A DNA stretch of 64,000 nucleotides from Nodosilinea sp. FACHB-141. Lineage in GTDB: Bacteria > Cyanobacteriota > Cyanobacteriia > Phormidesmidales > Phormidesmidaceae. Of the stretch, positions 8,991 to 16,726 are shown in pieces; within the stretch, counting starts at the first letter, position 1; each line of letters opens with the position of its first letter. The notes below the pieces were generated by a model. The model did no database searches. It saw nothing but the letters and a program-made list of their open reading frames with translations, and was not told the DNA's origin. The position numbers and the translations under genes are program-made. The stretch spans positions 124,001-188,000 of the forward strand of contig NZ_JACJPP010000022.1 of assembly GCF_014696135.1 (NCBI RefSeq). Reading direction: 5' to 3'.

Positions 8991-9734
8991 ATGGCTTCCA
9001 ACCCACCTCACGTTTCAGCACTGGGTACGCTCACTGGCATAGGCGTTGGCCCTGGAGACCCCGACTTAATCACGCTCAAAGCGCTCAAATGTCTTCAGTC
9101 AGCCAATGTTGTAGCCTTTCCCCAGGGGCGAAGCGGTCGACCCGGTTTGGCCCAAACAATCATTGCGCCGCACCTGGATCAGCAACAGCTACTGCCGCTC
9201 GATTTTCCCTATATTTTCGACCCAGACCAGCTCACCAGCGCTTGGCAGCAGGCAGGCGATCGCGTTTGGCAGTGTCTCAGCCAAGGCCAAAACGTGGTGT
9301 TTGCCTGTGAAGGCGATCTCAGCTTCTACGGCACCTTCAACTACCTGGCCTTGAGCCTGGAGCGCCGGTACCCAGCAGCACAAATCACTCGCATCCCTGG
9401 CATTTGCTCACCGATGGCAGCGGTCAGCGCCCTCGGGTTGCCGCTCACGGTGCAGTCAGACAAGCTAGTGGTACTACCTGCTCTTTATACCGTGAATGAG
9501 CTGAACGCTATTTTGAACTGGGCTGATGTCGTAGTGCTGCTCAAGGTGGGGTCAGTGTACAACCAGATTTGGCAATTACTACACCAGCGACGTCTCTTGG
9601 AGCACAGCTGGGTCATAGTGAACGCCACTCAGCCTACCCAGATCGTCTATCGCCCCCTGACGACCTACCCCTGTCTAGAGTTGCCGTACTTTTCGCTGAT
9701 GGTCATAAGGTCGGGGGCAAATCCGCTACCCTAG
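8991..9734 (+). CDS. cobI: Precorrin-2 C(20)-methyltransferase
   Basis: SAM-dependent tetrapyrrole methylase that methylates precorrin-2 at C20 in cobalamin synthesis. The N-terminal GIGVGPGDPDLITLKALK (about 16-33) is the family signature. CEGDLSFYGTFNYL (about 104-117) and IPGICSPMAAVSALGLPL (about 133-150) are the expected SAM- and substrate-site stretches. Length 247 is normal for CobI/CbiL. I cannot separate the aerobic CobI from the anaerobic CbiL by sequence reading alone; cyanobacteria are usually annotated with cobI or cbiL interchangeably. No other cob gene is next to it. Confidence 0.92.
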   Translation: MASNPPHVSALGTLTGIGVGPGDPDLITLKALKCLQSANVVAFPQGRSGRPGLAQTIIAPHLDQQQLLPLDFPYIFDPDQLTSAWQQAGDRVWQCLSQGQNVVFACEGDLSFYGTFNYLALSLERRYPAAQITRIPGICSPMAAVSALGLPLTVQSDKLVVLPALYTVNELNAILNWADVVVLLKVGSVYNQIWQLLHQRRLLEHSWVIVNATQPTQIVYRPLTTYPCLELPYFSLMVIRSGANPLP

Positions 9735-9805
9735 AGATGACTAGGAACCCAGGTTTATAGGGTTAAGTCAATACCTCATAGCGATCGCAAACAGCACAGT
9801 ACGGC

Positions 9806-10960
9806 ATGAATTCACCTAACTCGCCCAGGTTAAACCAACTGCTCAAAACCGCCCGTCAACCCCAGTGGATAGCGGCGCTGTTGTCCTTGGGGTTTCACGT
9901 AGTGTTGTTTGCTGCTGGTCCCTCCTTTTCCAGCTTAAGCGCTACCGCTATGGGAGAAGGCGATTCAAATTCAGAAGAACGTCGGGTTCCGTTGATTGAG
10001 CTCACCCCCGAGGAGCAAAATCGTCTACCCGACTTTTCGACCCCTGCCTATTCTTTAGATGGTGGAGACGATCTATTGAGTTTGTTTCCCCCCTCAGGCA
10101 GCAGCCTACCCCTTGAGCCCGGTTCAGACTTTGGTGCGTCCTTGGCGATCCCTGCTCCTAGGTTGCCCTCTAATCCTTTTCCTTCGGGTATCTCACCCTA
10201 TACCTCCTCTGGTCGTTCCTCTATAACACTGTCTCCCCGCCGCACTCCTTTCCCGTCTTCACTCAACAGGAGCGCGATCCGACGCCCTGTTAGGCCTCCT
10301 GCTGAAGATGCTGTATCCCAAGGTGCTTCGACACCAACCGCTACTTCTCCAGAAGATACCAGCGGAAATAGCGCTGCTGATTTAGAGCCAAATCAAGCTA
10401 ATGGACAGGGACCTGATGCCGCGAGTGCTCCGTTAGAACCTACAAACCCTGCCGCGCCATCAGCAGAACCAGAGACCGAGCAAGCTAGTGAACTGCTAGC
10501 TAGGGTAGAGTTTGACGATGCTCAAACCAGCGCCAGTGAGGTTGAAATTGCCAAGGCGGCCTGGCTGCAATCTGTGCAAGAAAAATTAGGAGATACAGTT
10601 ACCGAGGCATCTGATCCTATTGTTCTCAAAGTTCCCTACAGTGGTCGACTCTGCCTATCTCCTGAACCTGCCGATGCGTTACTGGGCGTAGTTGGTTTAC
10701 CCGGTGAAACTAGCGACAGCCTCGAGTTATGGACCACAGTGCTGAAAAGCACCGGTTACCCGTTCTTAAACCAAGCAGCTGAACAGGCTCTTCAAGACCT
10801 CCAGAAACAGAATGCGGACGATAGCGCCTTGGCAGTAAATACCTTGTATCAAGTCACTGTAGAGATAGAATACGACGACCAAAATTGCATCAGTCGTGAG
10901 GCTCTTCTGCAATCGCGCACGGCTGCATCAGAAGAACCTAGCAACTCAACAGCTGAGTAA
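9806..10960 (+). CDS. TonB-like envelope protein with Ser/Pro-rich middle
   Basis: A 384-residue protein with a short cytosolic N-terminus, one membrane segment (about 22-42, WIAALLSLGFHVVLFAAGPS), a long low-complexity region rich in Ser, Pro, Glu and Thr (about 45-240), and a folded C-terminal part (about 240-365) with LKVPYSGRLCLSP and GYPFLNQAAEQALQDLQKQ. This architecture matches TonB/TolA-type energy transducers that span the periplasm. Direct TonB signatures such as YP...ARR are weak, so the assignment rests mainly on layout. It follows cobI by 71 bases on the same strand and ends before a strong terminator. Confidence 0.5.
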   Translation: MNSPNSPRLNQLLKTARQPQWIAALLSLGFHVVLFAAGPSFSSLSATAMGEGDSNSEERRVPLIELTPEEQNRLPDFSTPAYSLDGGDDLLSLFPPSGSSLPLEPGSDFGASLAIPAPRLPSNPFPSGISPYTSSGRSSITLSPRRTPFPSSLNRSAIRRPVRPPAEDAVSQGASTPTATSPEDTSGNSAADLEPNQANGQGPDAASAPLEPTNPAAPSAEPETEQASELLARVEFDDAQTSASEVEIAKAAWLQSVQEKLGDTVTEASDPIVLKVPYSGRLCLSPEPADALLGVVGLPGETSDSLELWTTVLKSTGYPFLNQAAEQALQDLQKQNADDSALAVNTLYQVTVEIEYDDQNCISREALLQSRTAASEEPSNSTAE

Positions 10961-11046
10961 CAGCCTCTCAGAGAACTTTGACTGATTCTACAGAACGGTA
11001 GTTGGTTAACTGAGCCATTGAGCTTTGACCTCAGCGCTTAGTCACT

Positions 11047-11091
11047 AAAGGCCACCAGTAAGCATTTGTTCAAGCTCACTGGTGGCCTTTT
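11047..11091. terminator. Bidirectional intrinsic terminator between convergent genes
   Basis: Perfect 13-bp inverted repeat AAAGGCCACCAGT (11047-11059) and ACTGGTGGCCTTT (11078-11090) with an 18-base loop. A-rich and T-rich ends flank it on both strands, so it can stop the TonB-like gene from the left and the ABC exporter gene from the right. Confidence 0.85.
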
Positions 11092-11103
11092 AATAAGTAC
11101 GAT

Positions 11104-12903
11104 CTATTTTTGAGGTGCGAGAACGACATCAGCATAGGTTCCAGACCGAGCTACTGTGCCTTTGTCGAGAACGTAGATGCGATCGCAGTGCTCAATCGTT
11201 GACAACCGGTGGGCAATGATAATTAGAGTCTTAGAACCAGCTAAAGCCCTGATTGATTCGCTAATCAATCGTTCCGTTTCATTATCTAAAGCAGAGGTTG
11301 CTTCGTCCAAGACGAGGATCTCTCTTTGGTGATAAAGTGCGCGGGCAATGCCAATGCGCTGGCGTTGTCCGCCCGAGAGACGTACTCCACGCTCACCTAC
11401 TGCAGTATCAATGCCGTTTGGCAAGTCTTGAACCAGTTCCTCAAGCTGCGCTGCTTTGATTGCATACCACAAACGTTCATTGTCAATCTCAGCTTTCGGA
11501 ACTCCAAAAGCAATATTTTTCTCAATAGTGTCGTCAGTTAAAAAGATGGACTGAGGTATATAGCCAACCAGCTTTCTCCAGTTCGGCAAATCACTATAAA
11601 TTGATTTTCCGTCAAGAAAAATATCGCCACTCTGAGGGATCAGCAGGCTCAACATCACATCCACTAGAGTCGTTTTCCCTGCTCCAGATTGGCCTATGAG
11701 TCCAATAGACTCCCCTCGCTTAATCTCCATTGAAACGCCCACTAGAGAAGGCTTTGGAGAACTGGGGTATTGATAAAAGATGTCAGAAATCTTCAGGCTT
11801 TCAGAAAAATTAGAAGAATGTTTTTGGTCGGAAGTAGAGGAAGAGCTTGCTAGCAATGAGGGGTTTTCATATTTGCTGGACTCATTGTTTTCAATCTCTT
11901 TCAGATCCAAATACATCATGTCCAGACTATGGGCTGAGTTCCGCAGCTTGCCAATGCACTCTGCCAAATTACTAGCAGCCGGAATTAACCTCAAAGAAGC
12001 AACAGCAAATACACCCATGCTAGCAATTGCTGCTTGAAAGTCCTGGCCTATAAGTAACTGAGAAACACAAACAAAACCAACAATAGCTGTTATTAAGAGA
12101 GTCTCAATCATTGTTCGCGGCACAAATTGAGCACTCTGAAAGAGAATTTCTACTCGCGCTTCCTCGTGTACATGCTCCTCTAATTCCTTACGAAAATAAT
12201 TTTCGCAACCAAAGACCCGAGTTTCTTTGATGCCTCCTAATCCATGATTAACAGCCTTGATAGTTTCTTCTCGAGCAATAGTCGATAATTTACCCCACTG
12301 CTTTAATCGCTTTACCAAGAAAGAGAAGACCACAAAAGCGGGGAAAAGCGCAGCTAGTGAAACAGTTAATAATAAACTGTTAGTCTTTGCCATTAACACT
12401 AAAAGTGTGGCAATTACAATGGCATGAGAGACCGATTCTACCATAGGCAAAGAAACCATAAAGCAGAATCGATGCGTTTCATTAGTTATTTTATTAATAT
12501 AATCCGCAGTATTTCTTGTTAAGTGAAAATCGTAAGGAGCAAGTAGATAGGTATTAAAGAGACGTTCTTGAACAGCGGCTCTCTGATCGAAGAGAACTTT
12601 ATATGAATAACGCTTGCTCAAGAAGTAAATAGCTCCTTTTAGCAGAAAGATAACAATAATAAAGATGCCAAACCAAAGAACAAGCTTCTCTAGGCTGTTG
12701 AATCCGAAGGTTTGATAGATCCAATTAAATGTATCGCTTTGCTGAACAACCTTTTCTGCATCACCTGCCAAATTTAGAAATGGACCAATTAAGCCTATTC
12801 CAAAGGCTTCTAAAAGAGATGTAAGCAGAAAAATGCCAACTAGCCAAATTAATTGACGTTGATGTCCAGAAAAAACATAAAGAAACTTTTGAAAATAACT
12901 CAC
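11104..12903 (-). CDS. ABC exporter, fused permease and ATPase
   Basis: A 599-residue half-transporter. Six membrane helices occupy about residues 15-310. The ATPase domain has Walker A GQSGAGKTT (about 403), signature LSGGQRQRIGIARAL (about 509), Walker B EILVLDEATSALD (about 535) and an H-loop AHRLSTI. The family includes MsbA-like lipid and polysaccharide flippases. Its position beside an O-antigen ligase-like gene and Wza/Wzc suggests export of glycan or lipid-linked glycan, an inference from context. It starts at GTG 12903, with GAGGGAGA seven bases upstream. Base composition is clearly AT-richer than the flanking core genes. Confidence 0.9.
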   Translation of the reverse strand: MSYFQKFLYVFSGHQRQLIWLVGIFLLTSLLEAFGIGLIGPFLNLAGDAEKVVQQSDTFNWIYQTFGFNSLEKLVLWFGIFIIVIFLLKGAIYFLSKRYSYKVLFDQRAAVQERLFNTYLLAPYDFHLTRNTADYINKITNETHRFCFMVSLPMVESVSHAIVIATLLVLMAKTNSLLLTVSLAALFPAFVVFSFLVKRLKQWGKLSTIAREETIKAVNHGLGGIKETRVFGCENYFRKELEEHVHEEARVEILFQSAQFVPRTMIETLLITAIVGFVCVSQLLIGQDFQAAIASMGVFAVASLRLIPAASNLAECIGKLRNSAHSLDMMYLDLKEIENNESSKYENPSLLASSSSTSDQKHSSNFSESLKISDIFYQYPSSPKPSLVGVSMEIKRGESIGLIGQSGAGKTTLVDVMLSLLIPQSGDIFLDGKSIYSDLPNWRKLVGYIPQSIFLTDDTIEKNIAFGVPKAEIDNERLWYAIKAAQLEELVQDLPNGIDTAVGERGVRLSGGQRQRIGIARALYHQREILVLDEATSALDNETERLISESIRALAGSKTLIIIAHRLSTIEHCDRIYVLDKGTVARSGTYADVVLAPQK

Positions 12904-13556
12904 TACTTCTCCCTCAAAATAACTGCTAAATGCCTTAACTGAATTAGCCGAGCAAAAGTACTTGACAAACCCTCTGTACTAAGCACGCAGCAGAACAAAT
13001 GATCTATCGTCTAGATCCCTATGATGTTTGACCAAACAATTATGCAATTGATTGTAACCTAAGCTATGGGTGGAAAAAACTGCTAGGTGTCCCATTACTA
13101 TAGTACCCAAATCTTAGTAACGATAGATTTAGTAGAGCGAATTATTCATGCTCCTAGGAGAACACTTTAAAGAAGCTTCACAGCATCTTCCTGCTTATCT
13201 AAATCTATCCTCAGAACGTTTCTCTTTCTCTGATTTTCTGCCGGCAGGGGAAGATTCGTTAATGCCAACTTCTCATGACGCTTATAAAATGACTTTATGG
13301 GTGAAAGCGATTGGCAAAGAAAGAACCGTGCCATGAGGTTGTGTAATCCAGGAGCTCGTCAAGCCTTTTGACCATGAAATTTCATCAGATATTTACATCT
13401 ACACCTTGCCGCATAGGATATATCCAATAGAAGGCTAATGCTCATCTACATCTAATATAATTATTTCTAAATAGATTTCAAAAAAACGTTGTGGTGAAAT
13501 AGCTACGCAAAACGCCAGAATTTGTTCCCATATTGTTTGTTAAAGCCCTTGACGCC
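12904..13556. other. AT-rich spacer between divergent exopolysaccharide genes
   Basis: About 650 bases separate the ABC exporter and the O-antigen ligase-like gene, which point away from each other. Promoters for both must lie here. A TATAAT hexamer at 13456-13461 lies about 95 bases before the ligase ATG, but no good -35 box is at the right distance. The only open frame (13148-13336, 62 codons) lacks a ribosome site and recognisable features. I see no RNA gene. Confidence 0.5.
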
Positions 13557-14825
13557 ATGCAAGCTCAAAAACTTACCCTTAACGGTAACACCGTAGTATC
13601 TGGAAAGCAAATTGATTTTGCGGAGACATGCTTTGCAGTCTTCTATCTTCTATTTTTTGCAGGAGCTTTTGGCTTTGGAGCAGATCTCGCCGCAGCTCCG
13701 GTTATTCCAACACCAATTATTACCTTGATTCGGTATGCTGCCTACGCAGCTGTTGTGCTGTTATTGTCACTGCGTCCTATTGAAACACTGAAGACGGCTC
13801 TTAGTAACAAATGGGCATTGGGGATAATTTTCATTACTTCCATTTCCTTTTTGTGGTCCTACAATCCTTCAGTCACAATAGATTCCATCTGGAAAGAATT
13901 TATCCCAATGTTTTTGTTGAGTCTTTATATTGCCTCTAGGTTTACGCTAGAGCAGCAATTTAAGATAGTTCTATGGGTTTTGGTTATAGTTTTTCTAGAA
14001 AGCGTAGCTCTGGCGGTTGCTATGCCGGGGGTAGGGCGTCATATTGAGGGCCCTTTTGTTGGTAGCTGGAAAGGGGTATTTGCTCAGAAAAATCAGTTTG
14101 GTGCGCACTCAGCAATGACTTTGATAGCTCTCTTTATGTTAGCTAATTATGCCAAAGAGAAGCAGAGATGGGCGCTAATACTTCTTGGGGGATGTTTTGC
14201 GGCGTTACTTGTTAGTAGTTCCGTTACAGCGTTAACTCTTTCTTTTGTAGGACTAACGCTAACAGTTTTCTATCGTCGCTTTGCTTGGCTAGGCAAACGC
14301 TCAGTTCTACTAGGTGCTTTGTTTGTGCTAGTTTCAGTTAGCTTCTTTTATGTTCTATTCTCCAATTGGGTAGATATTCTTGATTACTTTGATAGAGATC
14401 CTACATTATCTACACGAACACTTATCTGGCATCTTGTTATCAATGCGAAGATTCCAGGCAGCCCATACCTTGGATATGGAAGAGGTGTATTTTGGGATTC
14501 GGTAGGTCTGACGACTGGCTTTGAGTCTTTTGCATATCATGTTCCACCTCATGCGCATAATGGCTTTTTAGATCTTATTCTGGATGTTGGTTTTATCGGC
14601 TTTTCGTTCTTCTGCGTCACATGGTTTATGACTTATGTCAGGGCAGCAAGGCTTGCCTATGACCGGAAAGAAGCAGCTTATCTGTGGCCTCTTTTATTCC
14701 TATCAATGCTTGTTTTGTTCAACACCTTCGAAAGTTATCTGGCTCGTCTAACCACCTTGTATTGGATCATTTTTATTATCCTAGCTTTCTCTTTAACCCC
14801 AAAGGTTTTCGCCTCAAAGGATTAG
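13557..14825 (+). CDS. O-antigen ligase / polysaccharide polymerase family protein
   Basis: A 422-residue integral membrane protein with about 11 hydrophobic segments. The large periplasmic loop before the last helices includes TRTLIWHLVI, LGYGRGVFW and HVPPHAHNGFLDLILDVGFIG. The HxHNGxLD-type motif with a following hydrophobic helix is typical of the Wzy_C/O-antigen ligase family, which joins or polymerises lipid-linked glycans at the outer face of the plasma membrane. The ATG at 13557 is used; a TTG at 13533 would add eight residues. Neither has a good ribosome site. Codon use is AT-rich, like the ABC exporter. Confidence 0.85.
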   Translation: MQAQKLTLNGNTVVSGKQIDFAETCFAVFYLLFFAGAFGFGADLAAAPVIPTPIITLIRYAAYAAVVLLLSLRPIETLKTALSNKWALGIIFITSISFLWSYNPSVTIDSIWKEFIPMFLLSLYIASRFTLEQQFKIVLWVLVIVFLESVALAVAMPGVGRHIEGPFVGSWKGVFAQKNQFGAHSAMTLIALFMLANYAKEKQRWALILLGGCFAALLVSSSVTALTLSFVGLTLTVFYRRFAWLGKRSVLLGALFVLVSVSFFYVLFSNWVDILDYFDRDPTLSTRTLIWHLVINAKIPGSPYLGYGRGVFWDSVGLTTGFESFAYHVPPHAHNGFLDLILDVGFIGFSFFCVTWFMTYVRAARLAYDRKEAAYLWPLLFLSMLVLFNTFESYLARLTTLYWIIFIILAFSLTPKVFASKD

Positions 14826-15557
14826 AGCATTTTTATAGGACTTAGAGCAATAGATCTTTTAGAGTAGGTATTAGAATACTATTCAATCTACTGCGGAATA
14901 TCTGTCTAGTGGCAAGCTACTTTGCCTATAGCCAAAAACTAACTAACATTCGAAAGTAAATCAGCTCATTATCTTGATAGTCTAATTGTCAGTTTAGTAG
15001 CTTATTAGTCAAGCAAGCTTAGGGCAAAAGTCTAGAACTAACGTTGCTGATGACAAGATGTTAGGAAAGGCTATATTTTAATCAGTAATTGAGCTTTTTG
15101 ACAGTGAAGGCTAGTCTGTGTTAACTCACCGGTAGAATGCAAAAATTGGATGTTTTGGATGTTAATGCTACAGATGATGAATGCTTGATTTCGCATTCTC
15201 TTCTTATATAGCTGAACAGAGGACTGCTCTAGAGTTTTCATACAAGTAGCGAGACTGACGAAGTGTTATAACACTGACTGCTGTGTTTAGCACACAAGTC
15301 ATTGCCACTGATAAAAAGGGGCCACACTACACAGACTATCGCAATCAAAGGCGATACAGCATGCTTTGATTGATTTAGCGATGGCTATACTACGAATATC
15401 AGACGCTAAAAAAACTCCTTGGTTGACCAAGGAGTTTAAGTATAGTAGAGTGCTTCGATTAGCTCAGCAGTATTGATCTGATAAAATACTTGAACTTTAG
15501 GCAGGCCAATTACATAGAGCTAGCTCTCTTACGGTAACCTTGCTTCAACACAGTTGC
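14826..15557. other. Gene-free AT-rich spacer
   Basis: About 730 bases between the ends of convergent genes (ligase-like on plus, Wza-type on minus). No open frame of plausible coding character is present on either strand. A strong hairpin terminator lies at 15408-15437. A TTGACA at 15098-15103 has no convincing -10 partner. The rest shows no tRNA-like fold or repeat I can support; it may be decayed sequence. Confidence 0.5.
15408..15437 (-). terminator. Intrinsic terminator of the wzc-wza operon
   Basis: Perfect 12-bp inverted repeat, AAACTCCTTGGT (15412-15423) against ACCAAGGAGTTT (15426-15437). Read on the minus strand it is followed by seven T residues (complement of 15408-15414). It sits about 120 bases past the wza-type stop codon, in the right orientation. 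Confidence 0.85.
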
Positions 15558-16709
15558 TTAGTCATCATTAAATATGTTGAAGACATCCAGAATGTTGAAG
15601 ATACCACCTAAAGGAGCCAAGATTGGAGTTAAGGCTCGATTTATAGTATCAATGCCGACCAGGTAACCTTTCTTAGGTACTAAAATCACATCTCCATCCT
15701 GAACTTGATAGTTATCTACCAAGCTGGAAAGGTCTACTTTCTGCTCTTCAACCTGCCCTGTCTCTGAGAGTCGCACGAGGCGAACTTCTCCTAGTGCTGC
15801 ATCAGAATTAGGGCCACCAGCCGCAGCGATCGCGCCAGCCACCGAACTGTTTGGCTGTATCTGTACTTCCCCTGGTTGAACTACGCCATCGCCAATAACG
15901 CGCACTCGAACATTGTCTGGAGCAATGCTTGAACTTGCTACTAAAGATGGATCAATCTCAGCACCGGGCTGTGCCTTAGGTACGAAGATAGAATCTCCAT
16001 CTCTGAGCACCAAGTTGTTGCCTTGACCGCCACTGGAAATTGCATCCCATAAGTTCACAGAAATATCCTGCGCCTGACCGTTTGATAGCTGTCGCCGGAC
16101 AATAACTGAGCGAATATCTGCTGTGCGGCGTATCCCGCCCGCAGCCACTAAGGCCGAAGATAAGGTTGGTGTGGTTGTGGCTGCTGTAATCCGGGCGTTT
16201 ACATCTAGCTGCGTTTCAGCTGAGGTTAAGCTACTCAGCTGTACAGGTCCAGGACGATAAACCTCACCCGCTACATCTACAACTACTGGACGCAGCGCCG
16301 TTAAGCTGACATTGACGACTGGGTTTACCAGATAGGCATTGAGCCCTTGGGTAATTTCTTCAGATAAATTGTCGACAGTTTTTCCTGCTGCTTGAATAGA
16401 CCCTAAGAATGGAAAAGGCATCGTGCCATCAGGCAAAACCACCCGTGAACCAGTGAACTCTTCGTATCCGAAGACCTCAATAGCAATTTGGTCACCTGCT
16501 CCTAAAATATAGTTTCCAGGAGCCTGTGAAGTTGGTAGCTCGATAGTTGGAGAATTAAACTCTGTTGATTGTTGAGCATTTACTGACTCGGTTGGAGAGC
16601 TAAATTCTACCGATTGTTGAGCATTTGCTGCTCCTAAGCTCCACAGGCAACTGTGAGCTAATGTGGCTGAGAGCGAAATTAGCGCAATAGAAAGTCTATC
16701 TAGTTTCAT
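15558..16709 (-). CDS. Polysaccharide export protein, Wza-like with SLBB domains
   Basis: A 383-residue outer-membrane polysaccharide export protein. A signal peptide (about 1-30, ending GAANA) is followed by the Poly_export domain (LGAGDQIAIEVFGYEEF, about 70-86) and SLBB-type segments (VVVDVAGEVYRPGPVQL; RVRVIGDGVVQPGEVQI). The C-terminus DVILVPKKGYL fits the family. No lipobox Cys is obvious. Residues 29-55 contain a direct repeat of NAQQS.EF.SPT with a 15-residue period. I use ATG 16709 rather than TTG 16721. It lies 17 bases after the Wzc-type gene, so the two form an operon for capsule or slime export. Confidence 0.92.
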   Translation of the reverse strand: MKLDRLSIALISLSATLAHSCLWSLGAANAQQSVEFSSPTESVNAQQSTEFNSPTIELPTSQAPGNYILGAGDQIAIEVFGYEEFTGSRVVLPDGTMPFPFLGSIQAAGKTVDNLSEEITQGLNAYLVNPVVNVSLTALRPVVVDVAGEVYRPGPVQLSSLTSAETQLDVNARITAATTTPTLSSALVAAGGIRRTADIRSVIVRRQLSNGQAQDISVNLWDAISSGGQGNNLVLRDGDSIFVPKAQPGAEIDPSLVASSSIAPDNVRVRVIGDGVVQPGEVQIQPNSSVAGAIAAAGGPNSDAALGEVRLVRLSETGQVEEQKVDLSSLVDNYQVQDGDVILVPKKGYLVGIDTINRALTPILAPLGGIFNILDVFNIFNDD

Positions 16710-16726
16710 AATCTTAAGCAATAAGT

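Noticed and set aside
13148-13336. 62-codon open frame between the ABC exporter and ligase-like genes
   Set aside because: No ribosome site, no recognised domain and atypical composition; probably chance in AT-rich spacer DNA.
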